64,000 nucleotides of DNA, taken from assembly GCF_029544075.1 (NCBI RefSeq), contig NZ_JAJQJH010000014.1, positions 1 to 64,000 on the forward strand, in the 5' to 3' direction. The DNA is from Chromohalobacter canadensis (GTDB lineage: Bacteria; Pseudomonadota; Gammaproteobacteria; Pseudomonadales; Halomonadaceae). A program made the translations under genes and the position numbers. Under the pieces are notes generated by a model. That model saw nothing but the letters and a program-made list of their open reading frames with translations, was not told the DNA's origin and did no database searches. Below, piece after piece: positions 27,126 to 36,106 of this stretch; the first letter of the stretch is position 1, and the number at the start of each line of letters is the position of its first letter.

Positions 27126-27683
27126 TCATGAGTCACCGTCCTGTGGCTCGGGTGCCACATAAGAAGCAGGGGCCGTTAAAGCCGTGCGCAGGGTACCCAA
27201 CAAGGTTTCGAGGAGCGCCACGCACATCAGAGCGATGCCAACGACGAGAACGCTTTGCGGTATCCATAGTGGAATGGCGAGCAATCCCGAGGACACATCG
27301 TTGTATTCGAGGCTTTCACGCACCAGGCCCACCAGTTCCCAAGTGAGCAGTACACTAAGCGCCAGCGCCACCAGCAGACAGAGCGTCTCGACCCATACGC
27401 GAGCACGCGGCGGCAGACGTGAAATGACCAGCGTCACGCGGATATGTGCGTGGTGCGTGAAGGTATAGGCCATGCTTAGAAAAGTGGCGCCCACCAGCAG
27501 ATAAGCGGCCATTTCCGAGACGCCGGGAATTTCGAGCCCCAGGCGTGCATTGCCCACCAGGACTAGCAGTGCATCCAGGCAGCGCAGTAGCACTTGAACG
27601 GTGACGATGGCACAGATCGCTAGCATGCAAGCCGCGGCGCCCCAAGCGCCGAGGCGATAGAGTCTGTCGAGTCGGTAGGTCAT
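27126..27683 (-). CDS. TRAP transporter small permease (DctQ-type)
   Basis: A 185-residue protein with four membrane helices, as expected for DctQ. Marks include EIPGVSEMAAYLLVGATFLSMAYTF and HAHIRV. It pairs with the DctM-type subunit. The ATG at 27683 is preferred over a GTG three codons upstream. It sits between the binding-protein and large-permease genes. Confidence 0.9.
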   Translation of the reverse strand: MTYRLDRLYRLGAWGAAACMLAICAIVTVQVLLRCLDALLVLVGNARLGLEIPGVSEMAAYLLVGATFLSMAYTFTHHAHIRVTLVISRLPPRARVWVETLCLLVALALSVLLTWELVGLVRESLEYNDVSSGLLAIPLWIPQSVLVVGIALMCVALLETLLGTLRTALTAPASYVAPEPQDGDS

Positions 27684-27732
27684 GTCGGTCACTCACGAAT
27701 CGGGGGCGAAGACGTCATCTAACGTTCGCGAC

Positions 27733-27749
27733 CGCCATGCATTATGGCG
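27733..27749 (-). other. Small hairpin between TRAP binding-protein and small-permease genes
   Basis: CGCCAT pairs with ATGGCG (six pairs, five-base loop). It could weaken read-through from the binding-protein gene, but no T run follows. Confidence 0.25.
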
Positions 27750-27791
27750 ATCACGAAGCGTCGAATGTCGTCTTGGGTCGGATGTGACGCG

Positions 27792-28781
27792 TCAGTCGTC
27801 GGCCTGGCGCTCGCGATAGCGCTCGATCAGCATCTTGGCCTGATCGCCAGCGCGTTCCTGCCAGTTCTCGAACAGCGAGTCGCCGGCAGCCTCGAGATCC
27901 TTGGCCAGCTGGCCGCTGGGCTTGGAAATCGTGATGTCGTGTTCCTTCAGAGCCTTGGCGCTCTCGGCGCTGTCCTCGCGGCTGGCCTGCCAGCCACGTC
28001 GTTCGGCTTCAGCGGCGGCATCCAGCACGGCTTGCTGCGTCTCGTCATCGAGTTGGTCGAAGGCACGTTTATTGACGAACACGATGTTCTTGGGCAGCCA
28101 CAAGTTGGCATCGCTGTAATGCGAGACATAGTCCCAGGCGGACATCGACTTGCCCGTGGAGACCGACGTAATCATGGCGTCGACGCGTCCGGTGCTGAAC
28201 GCAGTGGGAATATCGGCCTCTTCGGTTTCGGTGGGCGTGCCACCGAGATTCTCGACGAAGCGTTGCGTGTTGATGTTGGGGGCACGCACGCGCAGCCCCT
28301 CGAACTGCGATGCATCGGTCATCTCGAAGTCGGTATAGATGCCCTGCGCCGGCCACGGTACGGCATACAGCGGCATCAGGCCTTCATCGGCGAACATCTG
28401 GGTGATGATCGGCTTGGAGGCCCGCCAGAGGTCGTAGGCATCTTCGTAGCTCCCGGCCAGTCCCGGCAAGGTATCCACTTCGTAGATCGGCGATTCGTTG
28501 GAGAGCGACGAAAGGAACACTTCGCCCGCCTGGACGGTGCCGCGTCGCACGGAAGGTTTGATCTCGGAGTGCGCGATCAACGAGCCGCCGCTATGCACAG
28601 TGATGTCCAGTTCACCGTCGGTAGCGTCGGCGACGTCCTCGGCGAATTGTTTGGTGTTCTGAGTATGAAAGCTGGCATCGCCGTAGGGTGTGGCGAGGTT
28701 CCATTGCGCGGCCATGGCGCTGCTGGCAATGCCAAGCGAGCCGAGTGCCGCCAGCCAGGCGAAAGAATGCATCGTACGCAT
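27792..28781 (-). CDS. TRAP transporter substrate-binding protein (DctP-type)
   Basis: A 329-residue periplasmic binding protein. A signal peptide ends at AMAAQWNL. LRVRAPNINTQRFVENLGGTPT carries the conserved Arg that holds the substrate carboxylate in DctP proteins, and KNIVFVNKRAFDQL follows. The substrate is probably an organic acid; the neighbouring 5-oxoprolinase genes make pyroglutamate or a related acid worth testing. The ATG at 28781 follows GAGGAA; a longer frame has no such site. Confidence 0.92.
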   Translation of the reverse strand: MRTMHSFAWLAALGSLGIASSAMAAQWNLATPYGDASFHTQNTKQFAEDVADATDGELDITVHSGGSLIAHSEIKPSVRRGTVQAGEVFLSSLSNESPIYEVDTLPGLAGSYEDAYDLWRASKPIITQMFADEGLMPLYAVPWPAQGIYTDFEMTDASQFEGLRVRAPNINTQRFVENLGGTPTETEEADIPTAFSTGRVDAMITSVSTGKSMSAWDYVSHYSDANLWLPKNIVFVNKRAFDQLDDETQQAVLDAAAEAERRGWQASREDSAESAKALKEHDITISKPSGQLAKDLEAAGDSLFENWQERAGDQAKMLIERYRERQADD

Positions 28782-28867
28782 GTTCAATTCCTCATTGTTA
28801 TTGAACTTGGAAGACGATTTCATTCTTCAAGTGGCGATGCGTTGGCGTCAAATCGTTAATTCTGATG

Positions 28868-29812
28868 TCAAGTATCGACGTAACCTTTCATAGTGGTCGG
28901 TGATGAAAGCTTTCCGTGATCCTGGGCGTAATCGGCGGCGCACTGCTTGGCCAGGCGAGCCACGCTGGCGCAGAAGCTCGGGTAGTTGGAACGGCGCCAG
29001 ATGGCGTCATAGATCATCGGTGGCAGGGGTTCTTCCAGCGTCAGACGCTCCAGGTTACCGGCCTCCACGGCATCGCGTACCGTGGCGACCGGTAAGACGC
29101 CGATGCCCAGCCCCTCGATGCTCATGCGCATGATGGTCATCAGCGTGCTGGTGGAGTGAATGCGTGGCGTGTCGATGCCCAGCGCGGTGAGGTAGGCGAC
29201 CAGCTCGCTGTAAGGCCGCGCCTGCTTGCTGAAGGAAATGAACGCCGTGTCGGCGAAGGTCGCCATATCGCCATGGCGTAATGCGGCGGCTAGCTCGGGG
29301 GCGGCGAACATACCCATCTCGTAGGTGCAAAGCGGCGTCTGAATGGCAGAGAGACCCGGCGCTAGGCCGTCCATGGCGAACAGCATGTCGAGATCGTTCT
29401 CGGCCAGGCGTTGATGTAAAAAGGGGGAAATATCCACCATCAACTCGATGGTCAGTTGCGGATAGCGCTCTGCCAGTCGGCGCATGAAGGTCGGGCACCA
29501 ACTGCTGGCGATGGTCTCGATAACCCCAAGGCGCAGCGTGCCGGAGAACGATTCCTCGTCCTGGAACAGGCGCATGGCCTCGTCGCGTCCCTCGAGTAGA
29601 CGTTCTGCATGGGTGAAGAACTCGCGGCCGCGAAGCGTGGGTTGCACGGGGCGCGCCGAGCGGTCGAGAAGCGATTCGCCGACGCTGTCTTCGAGCCGGG
29701 TGATACGGTCCGAGATCGATGGCTGGGTGAGGTGCAGCTTGGTCGCGCCCTTGCGGAACGAGCCCAGGCGCACCACCCAGACGAACGCCTCGAGTTCCTT
29801 GAAATCGAACAT
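28868..29812 (-). CDS. LysR-family regulator beside the TRAP transporter
   Basis: A 314-residue LysR protein with an N-terminal helix-turn-helix (FRKGATKLHLTQPSISDRI at about 19-37) and an effector domain from about 90. It lies just upstream of the TRAP genes on the same strand, so it may be the first gene of that unit or their regulator. No effector can be named. Confidence 0.85.
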   Translation of the reverse strand: MFDFKELEAFVWVVRLGSFRKGATKLHLTQPSISDRITRLEDSVGESLLDRSARPVQPTLRGREFFTHAERLLEGRDEAMRLFQDEESFSGTLRLGVIETIASSWCPTFMRRLAERYPQLTIELMVDISPFLHQRLAENDLDMLFAMDGLAPGLSAIQTPLCTYEMGMFAAPELAAALRHGDMATFADTAFISFSKQARPYSELVAYLTALGIDTPRIHSTSTLMTIMRMSIEGLGIGVLPVATVRDAVEAGNLERLTLEEPLPPMIYDAIWRRSNYPSFCASVARLAKQCAADYAQDHGKLSSPTTMKGYVDT

Positions 29813-29829
29813 CGGTGATCCTGCACAGG

Positions 29830-29852
29830 TCGCCGCGCGATTCCCGCGCGGC
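29830..29852. other. GC-rich hairpin between LysR and VOC genes
   Basis: CGCCGCGCG pairs with CGCGCGGCG around ATTCC (nine pairs). It has A residues on the plus-strand 3' side and no T run in the direction of transcription, so it is not a classic terminator. Confidence 0.4.
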
Positions 29853-29880
29853 GAAAAGGAAGCGGCGGCGAGTACTCTGT

Positions 29881-29934
29881 CTTCTTGAAAAGCGATGTCT
29901 TCCTGAAAAGCTATGCCTTCTTGAACAGCTGTGT
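29881..29934 (-). repeat. Three tandem 18-base units across the end of the VOC gene
   Basis: Units start at 29881, 29899 and 29917 and differ by only a few bases. On the coding strand the first unit encodes the VOC C-terminus QLFKKA. The next two continue in frame after the TAG stop (LFRKT-S-LFKKT), so the gene end was tandemly repeated and then closed by a stop, or a longer tail was lost. Confidence 0.75.
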
Positions 29935-30348
29935 CTCGCGATCTTTGAAGGCCTTGAACTCCAGGGCATTGCCGGAGGGATCGTAGAAGAACATGGTGGC
30001 TTGCTCGCCGGGTTCGCCCTTGAAGCGTACGTAGGGCTCTATTTCGAAGGCGATGCCATGAGCGCTTAGCTTGTCGGCCAGGGCCTGCCAGGCCTGCATC
30101 TCGAGAACCACGCCGAAATGCGGCACCGGCACGCCATGACCGTCCACCGGATTCTTGTGACTGGCCACGGCGCTGTCCTTCAGGGCAGGGTTGAGATGGC
30201 AGACGAACTGGTGGCCGAAGAGGTCGAAGTCGACCCAGCTCTCCGATGAGCGGCCCTCGGGGCAGCCTAGGAAGTCGCCGTAGAAACGCCGGGCTTCGTC
30301 GATGTCACGGACTTGAACGGCGAGGTGGAAAGGATCGCTGACGGCCAT
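29911..30348 (-). CDS. VOC-family (glyoxalase/dioxygenase fold) protein
   Basis: A 145-residue protein with two beta-alpha-beta-beta-beta modules. Possible metal ligands are H8 (FHLAVQV), H101-like positions in VPHFGVV, and the C-terminal Glu in PSGNALEFKAF. Members include lyases, isomerases and resistance proteins; the reaction here is unknown. GAGGATG precedes the start. The C-terminus is a short lysine-rich repeat interrupted by the stop codon. Confidence 0.8.
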   Translation of the reverse strand: MAVSDPFHLAVQVRDIDEARRFYGDFLGCPEGRSSESWVDFDLFGHQFVCHLNPALKDSAVASHKNPVDGHGVPVPHFGVVLEMQAWQALADKLSAHGIAFEIEPYVRFKGEPGEQATMFFYDPSGNALEFKAFKDRETQLFKKA

Positions 30349-30560
30349 GGAAACATCCTCGTTAGATTGTGATTGGCATTTGTGAGCCTCGATTCTTTAG
30401 CCCGGCGCTGTGCGGCGTCAACTCGTTTTCCCACGCGGTATGATGAAAGGTTCCTCCGATATCGCGCATCACGAAAAACGATTGGACCGGGCCTCGCGGG
30501 CTTTCTTAGAGTGAAATACCAAAACCGTGCAAGCCGACGACAATAAAAGAGGTCACGTTC

Positions 30561-31313
30561 ATGCCCCTTCCGCTTCTCAACTGCGACATGGGAGAGAGCT
30601 TCGGCAACTGGAAAATGGGCCTCGATGACGAGGTCATGCCTTATGTCGATTGCGCCAATATCGCCTGTGGCTTTCATGCCTCCGATCCCGACATCATGCG
30701 GCGTACCGTGGCGTTAGCCGTGCAACACGGCGTGCGCGTCGGCGCGCATCCGGCCTATCCCGATCTGCAAGGCTTCGGGCGTCGTTCGCTGGCTTGTTCG
30801 CCGCGCGAAGTCGAGGACATGATGCTGTACCAGATCGGCGCGCTGGAGGGCATGTGCCGCGCCGAGGGCACGACCGTGAGCTACGTCAAACCCCATGGCG
30901 CACTGTACAACGACATGGCCCGCGATCCGGAGCTTTTGCGCGGCGCCATGCGCGCCGTGCTGGCCTATGATCGCACCTTGCCGCTACTCGCCATGGCCAC
31001 GGCGGACCCGGCGCCGATGCGGGCGCTGGCCGAGGAAATGGGCGTCACGCTGTGGTTCGAGACCTTCGCCGACCGCGCCTACGACTCCCAGGGACGGCTG
31101 GTGTCGCGGCGCGAGCCGGGTGCCGTCCACCATGATCGCGAGACCATCGTGGCGCAGGCGGTGACGCTCGCCAAGGGCGAAGCGCTGACCGCCAACGACG
31201 GCAGCACGCTGCGTCTAGCCGCCGATACGCTTTGCGTCCACGGCGATAATGCTGAGTCGGTGGCCGCCGTGCGCGCCATTCGTGACGCCTTCGATGGTCT
31301 GGCACGGGAGTGA
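30561..31313 (+). CDS. pxpA: 5-Oxoprolinase subunit A (LamB/YcsF family)
   Basis: A 250-residue cytoplasmic subunit of the ATP-dependent enzyme that opens 5-oxoproline (pyroglutamate) to glutamate. It shows [11 protein letters not shown] at the N-terminus, [12 protein letters not shown] near 32 and [10 protein letters not shown] near 113, all hallmarks of PxpA. AGAGG precedes the start. pxpB begins five bases after its stop and pxpC overlaps pxpB, so the three are one operon. Confidence 0.95.
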   Translation: MPLPLLNCDMGESFGNWKMGLDDEVMPYVDCANIACGFHASDPDIMRRTVALAVQHGVRVGAHPAYPDLQGFGRRSLACSPREVEDMMLYQIGALEGMCRAEGTTVSYVKPHGALYNDMARDPELLRGAMRAVLAYDRTLPLLAMATADPAPMRALAEEMGVTLWFETFADRAYDSQGRLVSRREPGAVHHDRETIVAQAVTLAKGEALTANDGSTLRLAADTLCVHGDNAESVAAVRAIRDAFDGLARE

Positions 31314-31317
31314 GCCG

Positions 31318-32049
31318 GTGAGCGACCCAAGTATCGAAACGGTGGGCATGGACAGTCTCATCGTGCGCCTTTTCGACAACATCGACGAAGAGAATATGCC
31401 GTGGATGCTAGCCGCCGACCGAGCCTTGCGCGAGGCCTTCGGAGAGGCGCTGATCGATCTGGTGCCGTCCTACACCACGCTGCTGGTGCATTACGATATC
31501 CAACGCCTTGATCTGCAGGCCGCTCGAGCCCGGGTGAGCGAGGCGCTGAAAGGCCTCACGCCCGCGACGAGTGGCGAAGGCCAGCGGCATGTGATTCCGG
31601 TGTGGTACGACGTTAGTGTCGGGCCGGAGCTCGAGCGCATTGCCGAGCGTCTGGGGGGCAGCCAAGAGGACGTCATCGCGCGGCATTGCGCGCGGGATTA
31701 CAGCGTTTTCGCGTTGGGCTTCGCCCCCGGCTACGCCTTCATGGGACGTCTCGACGATGAGCTGGCCACGCCGCGCCTGAAAACACCTCGCCAGAAAGTC
31801 GCCGCCGGTAGCGTGGCCATCGCCGAACGCCAGACGGCGGTCTATCCCACGCTCTCACCGGGCGGCTGGAACATCGTCGGGCGTACGCCCGTGGCGCTGT
31901 TCGGGCGCGACCGTGAGGGCTACAGCCTATTTCGCCCCGGTGACAAGGTGCGTTTCGAGGCCATCTCCCGCGAAGCGTTCATCGAGCAGGGCGGCGACCC
32001 GACACCGCTGGCAGAGCGCGGCGACATTCCCACGGAGGCCCAGACATGA
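31318..32049 (+). CDS. pxpB: 5-Oxoprolinase subunit B (KipI-like)
   Basis: About 244 residues from a GTG at 31318; the frame is open further upstream inside pxpA, but that would overlap. CT_C_D-type marks are FALGFAPGYAFMGRLD and the C-terminal TLSPGGWNIVGRTP. With PxpC it forms the carboxyltransferase-like half of the bacterial 5-oxoprolinase. Its stop overlaps the pxpC start (ATGA). Confidence 0.93.
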   Translation: MSDPSIETVGMDSLIVRLFDNIDEENMPWMLAADRALREAFGEALIDLVPSYTTLLVHYDIQRLDLQAARARVSEALKGLTPATSGEGQRHVIPVWYDVSVGPELERIAERLGGSQEDVIARHCARDYSVFALGFAPGYAFMGRLDDELATPRLKTPRQKVAAGSVAIAERQTAVYPTLSPGGWNIVGRTPVALFGRDREGYSLFRPGDKVRFEAISREAFIEQGGDPTPLAERGDIPTEAQT

Positions 32050-32972
32050 AGGGATTGATCGTCGAACGTGGGGGGCCGTTGGCACTGATACAAGATGGCG
32101 GGCGCTTCGGGGTACGCCATCTCGGCGTGACCCAGGGCGGTGCCGCCGATTGGGTGTCGCTGGGATGGGCCAATTGGCTGCTGGGTAACGCGCCGCAAGC
32201 GCCCGGCGTGGAAATTACCGTGGGCGGCTTGACCCTATACGCCGAGACATCGGTCACATTGGCCCTGACAGGGGCGGATCTAGGCGCGACCCTCGACGAT
32301 GAGCCATTAGCGCCAGGGCGTCGCTTTACGATCGCTGCCGGGCAGCGTCTAGCGTTCGAGAGTCCTCGGACCGGTCTGCGCGACTATCTAGCCTTTCCGG
32401 GTGGGCTCGACGCCGCGCCGGTGTTGGGCAGCGTGGCCAGCACGGTGCGCGAAAGCCTGGGCGGGCTCGATGGCCAGGGGCGGGCGCTGACCGAAGGCGA
32501 TTGCCTGACATGGGTGGGAGGCACCTCTGGGAGTGAGCGAACGTTGCCCTCGAGGGTGGGCACGTTACCTGGAGATGGAGAGCGCGTGACGTTGGCGCTG
32601 GTAGGCGGCGCGCAGATCGCCGGCTTCAGTGGTACCAGCGTTTTTGAAGCCTTCAATACGCCGTGGCAGGTCGATCAGCGCGCGGATCGTATGGGCGTGC
32701 GTCTTACTGGTCCCGAACTGCGTTACCTGGGAGAGGGGATGGTTTCGGAAGGCATTCCTCTGGGCGCTGTCCAGGTGCCCGCCGACGGCCAGCCCATCGT
32801 CTTGCTCAACGACCGCCAGACCATCGGCGGCTATCCGCGGCTCGGCGCGTTGACGCCGCTGGCCTGCGCGCGCTTGGCGCAATGCCAGCCGGGCACCGAG
32901 GTATGGCTGACGCCGGTGGCGGTGGGGCAGGCGCGCGAAGCCCATCTTCGCCAGTTGGCGTGTTGGGGCTGA
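32046..32972 (+). CDS. pxpC: 5-Oxoprolinase subunit C (KipA-like)
   Basis: A 308-residue protein with IQDGGRFGVRHLGVTQGGAADW near the N-terminus and IVLLNDRQTIGGYPRLG in the C-terminal part, as in PxpC/KipA. It is often mis-called a biotin-dependent carboxyltransferase. The operon lets the cell recycle or feed on 5-oxoproline. It ends 36 bases before the 32-bp palindrome. Confidence 0.93.
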   Translation: MKGLIVERGGPLALIQDGGRFGVRHLGVTQGGAADWVSLGWANWLLGNAPQAPGVEITVGGLTLYAETSVTLALTGADLGATLDDEPLAPGRRFTIAAGQRLAFESPRTGLRDYLAFPGGLDAAPVLGSVASTVRESLGGLDGQGRALTEGDCLTWVGGTSGSERTLPSRVGTLPGDGERVTLALVGGAQIAGFSGTSVFEAFNTPWQVDQRADRMGVRLTGPELRYLGEGMVSEGIPLGAVQVPADGQPIVLLNDRQTIGGYPRLGALTPLACARLAQCQPGTEVWLTPVAVGQAREAHLRQLACWG

Positions 32973-33008
32973 CGGACGATCTATAAGCGGCGAGCTCGAT
33001 ATTTTATT

Positions 33009-33040
33009 TCCCGTATTGCAAATTAATTTGCAATACGGGA
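33009..33040. promoter_or_regulatory. 32-bp perfect palindrome, probable operator
   Basis: A gapless perfect inverted repeat. Its half-site is TCCCGTATTGCAAATT and its core is TTGCAAATTAATTTGCAA. It lies 60 bases before the RpiR gene and after pxpC. RpiR regulators bind inverted repeats, so an autoregulatory operator is the simplest reading. Confidence 0.75.
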
Positions 33041-33099
33041 GGCGGATGCCTAATCTGGAAGCAGAACCCTTTCAGGGAATGGTGTCAGGAGCCCGCCCC

Positions 33100-34017
33100 A
33101 TGTCCGCCGAGAATGTCGACTTGCCTCCCCGGCGCTATGCCGACCTGCAACTGCTGGCGCTGCGTGCTCGACGTGGTGACGCCGCCGACCTGAAGCTTTC
33201 CGCTAAGGGACTCGCTTTGCTCGAAGCCCTATTGGCCCAGCCCGAGTCAGTGAGCCTGTCGAGTATCTCGCAGTTGGCGCAGCACCACGGGGTAAACCCT
33301 TCGCGCCTGACGCGCCTAGCTCACGCGCTCGGCCTGGAAGGTTACAAGGCGCTGCAGGCGCTGTTTCGTGAGGATCTTAGCGATAGCGCCTTCTATTCCA
33401 CGCGTGCCCAGCGTTTGCTGGATTTCGGTGAGACGCCCCGCGCCGAGGGCGACGCGTTGGCGGATGATCGCGCGCTATGGCAGCAGGAGATGCAAAATCT
33501 ATCGGCTGCCGTGGACACGCTGGACACGACGCAACTGACCACGGCAGCGGCTAGCATCCAGCGGGCCCGGCGTATCCACGTCATCGGCCTGCGGGCCAGC
33601 TTCGGGGCCGCGCATTACCTGGCGTATTACCTGGATTATCTGCGCGATGGTGTGTACCTGGTCTCGGGACACGCCGGTGTCAGCGTCGAGCAGGCATTAC
33701 GGCTGAGCGAAAGTGATCTGGTGATCGGCATCGCCTTTCGGCCCGAGTCGCAGATGAGCATCGACTACTGCCGGCTGGCGGTGGAGCAGGGTGCCTCGCT
33801 GCTGGCGTTGACGAATCATTCCAGCTCGCAACTGGCCGCGTTGAGCGAATCGACGCTGCTCGCGCCGGCCGAGGGCGCCTTCTTCTTCAATCCCATGAGT
33901 AGCCTTTTCATGCTCGTCGAGCTGTTGCTGTCCCGCGTGGCCCGAGAGATGGGGCATGACGCAGTGCTGGCCTTGCGTCAGCGCGAGGCGCTGATCTCGC
34001 GTCTGCACGTCGAGTGA
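33100..34017 (+). CDS. MurR/RpiR-family transcriptional regulator
   Basis: About 305 residues. The ATG at 33100 follows CAGGAG; the longer frame starts inside the palindrome. The N-terminal HTH_6 domain includes SISQLAQHHGVNPSRLTRLAHALG (about 57-80). A SIS domain at about 130-270 (RIHVIGLRASFGAAHYLAYYLDY) would bind a phosphosugar or a similar acidic ligand. It is followed by an aminotransferase gene and preceded by pxpABC, so it may sense an amino acid-derived metabolite (inference). Confidence 0.88.
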   Translation: MSAENVDLPPRRYADLQLLALRARRGDAADLKLSAKGLALLEALLAQPESVSLSSISQLAQHHGVNPSRLTRLAHALGLEGYKALQALFREDLSDSAFYSTRAQRLLDFGETPRAEGDALADDRALWQQEMQNLSAAVDTLDTTQLTTAAASIQRARRIHVIGLRASFGAAHYLAYYLDYLRDGVYLVSGHAGVSVEQALRLSESDLVIGIAFRPESQMSIDYCRLAVEQGASLLALTNHSSSQLAALSESTLLAPAEGAFFFNPMSSLFMLVELLLSRVAREMGHDAVLALRQREALISRLHVE

Positions 34018-34063
34018 CATATCCGTTTACACCGCTTCTTTTACCGCTTCTCTGGAGTTTGCC

Positions 34064-35395
34064 ATGACCTCTTCTGTCTCTTTCTCTGATGCCCCAGGGC
34101 CAGCTACCAGCGCCGCCGATTGGTTGGACCGGGGCTACGCCGACGATCATAACGCCACCGCCGCCTCGGATACGCTCTTGATCAACGAGCAGTCGCGTCT
34201 ACTCGAAACGCAGGGACGACGCATCACCAAGTTCGGTTTCGGCCAATCGCCGTTTCCGGTCTTCGCCCCGGCTGTGGAGACGCTGGCCGAACACGCCGCC
34301 GACAAGGCCTACCTGCCGGTGCAGGGTATGGCGGCGCTGCGCGAACAGGTGGCGGCTTTTCATCGTCATATGGATGGCACGGACTGGCGAGCCGAACGCG
34401 TGTTGATCGCCCCGGGGAGCAAGCTGCTGCTGTTTGCGCTGATGAAGGCCCTGCCACGCGCCGAAGTGCTCATTCCGGCGCCGGCCTGGGTCTCCTATGC
34501 GCCACAAGCGCGACTCGCGGGACAGCCGGCGGTGAGGCTGGAAACAAGCTTCGATAGCCGCTGGCTGGTTACGCCGGCACAGCTCGACCGGCATTGCCGC
34601 GAGCATGGCCCCGGCCTACGGCTGCTGATCCTCAATGCGCCGGGCAATCCCACGGGGCTATCGTATGAGCCCGAAATGCAGCGTGAACTGGCCGTGGTCG
34701 CCAAGCGTCATGGCGTGCTGGTGCTCTCCGACGAGATCTACGGGCCGCTTCATCATCGCGGAGAACATCGTCCCTTCGCACTCGATTACCCCGAGGGTAC
34801 TTTGACCACTAGCGGGCTTTCCAAGTGGTGTGGTGCAGGTGGTTGGCGCTTGGGTGTGTTGAATATGCCCGAAGCGCTGGGCGATGCATTGCTAACGCGC
34901 TTGCTGGGTATCGCCTCGGAAACCTGGTCGAGCGTGGCGAGTCCGGTCCAGGCGGCGGGGATCACCGCGTATAGCGTAACGCCGGCGCTGGAAGCGTATA
35001 TCGAGGCCCAGCGGCAGTGGTTGAGCGCGATCGGATGCTGGTGCGCGCAACGTCTTGAGGCGGCTGGGATTCGCACGCATGCGCCGGATGGCGGCTTTTA
35101 TCTGTTCCCCGATTTCAGCGCATACCGCGAGATATTACGAGCGCGTGGGATTACCACCAGCGCCGAGTTGACCGCGAGGCTGCTCGAAGAGGCCGGCATC
35201 GCGCTCTTGCCGGGCAGCGCGTTTGGCTGCGAACCGGCGCAGTTGACGGCGCGCTTGGCCTATGTGGACTTCGATGGCGCGGCGCTATTGGCACGCACTT
35301 GTCCCGACGATCTCGAATCGGCGATGGCCGCGCCTGAGCTTGCCACGGTGCGTCATGGAATCGAGGCGTTGGTGGCCTGGTTGAATGGCGCGTGA
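34064..35395 (+). CDS. PLP-dependent class I/II aminotransferase
   Basis: A 443-residue fold-type I aminotransferase. It has NAPGNPTG for substrate and cofactor binding, LSDEIYGPLHHRG with the pyridine-ring Asp, and the Schiff-base Lys in TSGLSKWCGAGGWRLG. The substrate is not evident. Only 46 bases separate it from the RpiR gene, so both probably share the palindrome-controlled promoter. Together with PxpABC it suggests amino acid catabolism. Confidence 0.88.
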   Translation: MTSSVSFSDAPGPATSAADWLDRGYADDHNATAASDTLLINEQSRLLETQGRRITKFGFGQSPFPVFAPAVETLAEHAADKAYLPVQGMAALREQVAAFHRHMDGTDWRAERVLIAPGSKLLLFALMKALPRAEVLIPAPAWVSYAPQARLAGQPAVRLETSFDSRWLVTPAQLDRHCREHGPGLRLLILNAPGNPTGLSYEPEMQRELAVVAKRHGVLVLSDEIYGPLHHRGEHRPFALDYPEGTLTTSGLSKWCGAGGWRLGVLNMPEALGDALLTRLLGIASETWSSVASPVQAAGITAYSVTPALEAYIEAQRQWLSAIGCWCAQRLEAAGIRTHAPDGGFYLFPDFSAYREILRARGITTSAELTARLLEEAGIALLPGSAFGCEPAQLTARLAYVDFDGAALLARTCPDDLESAMAAPELATVRHGIEALVAWLNGA

Positions 35396-35485
35396 GCATT
35401 TACACTCTGTTACAGGAAAAATGTGAACTCACCCACTACAGTGGCGTCACAATGGCCACGCACACGTAATAACCTGGAGGTATTC

Positions 35486-35884
35486 ATGCAACGGATCACT
35501 GCTCTTGTTTCAGCGGCTATGCTGACGACCGGAATGGTAGCGGCACAGGCCGCCATGGCACAGCAGGAAGACCCGGCAGCAAGCGGGACAACCCAGACTC
35601 AAGGTGCGTCCTCTCAAGATTTTTCTGACGAACAACTTCAGCAGTTCGCTGATGCGTCTGAGGAAATCGCTCAAGTTTCCCAGAAGTATACCAAGCAGCT
35701 TCAGAACGCGACTGACGAAGCCAAGCAAAAAGAGCTTCGTGAAAAAGCCAATGAAGAGATGGTCAGCGTTGTCGAAGACAGCGGCATGAGTGTCGAAGAG
35801 TTCAACTCCATTGGCCAGGCGATCCAGCAGGATCCCGAGCTCATGAAGCGCGTTCAGGGCATGGTCCAAGGCCAGCAGCAGTAA
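35486..35884 (+). CDS. Small secreted DUF4168 protein
   Basis: A 132-residue protein with a signal peptide cleaved near AAMAQQ. The mature part is acidic and helical (DEQLQQFADASEEIAQVSQKY, later MSVEEFNSIGQAIQQDPEL), as in DUF4168 proteins; their function is unknown. TGGAGG precedes the ATG at 35486. It is followed by two terminator-like hairpins. Confidence 0.82.
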   Translation: MQRITALVSAAMLTTGMVAAQAAMAQQEDPAASGTTQTQGASSQDFSDEQLQQFADASEEIAQVSQKYTKQLQNATDEAKQKELREKANEEMVSVVEDSGMSVEEFNSIGQAIQQDPELMKRVQGMVQGQQQ

Positions 35885-35942
35885 GCGAGTCGGATCTGGT
35901 ATCGTCGCACTTCGTGCCGGTGCCAAATGCTAGAAGCTTCGC

Positions 35943-35970
35943 AAAAAGGTCACTTTTAGGTGGCCTTTTT
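35943..35970 (+). terminator. Terminator after the DUF4168 gene
   Basis: AAAAAGGTCAC pairs with GTGGCCTTTTT (one G-T pair) around TTTTAG, with T residues at the end. It lies about 60 bases after the stop. Confidence 0.85.
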
Positions 35971-36036
35971 CGTGTTGGTCTGTCTCAAGGACGTTTCGAG
36001 AGCGGCGCGTTAGTTGATATGCCGCCAGTCGACATG

Positions 36037-36067
36037 AAAAAGGCCCGCCATGGTGGCGGGCCTTTTT
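36037..36067. terminator. Bidirectional terminator between DUF4168 and PRC-barrel genes
   Basis: AAAAAGGCCCGCCA pairs perfectly with TGGCGGGCCTTTTT (14 pairs, three-base loop). The symmetric A/T tracts allow it to act on both strands; it lies 40 bases after the PRC-barrel stop. Confidence 0.9.
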
Positions 36068-36106
36068 CATGCTTTCGCCCATTATGGACGAGAAGTCTGA
36101 TGACGA

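Noticed and set aside
27744-28859. 371-codon frame on the plus strand
   Set aside because: Antisense of the TRAP binding-protein gene; no ribosome binding site or domain.
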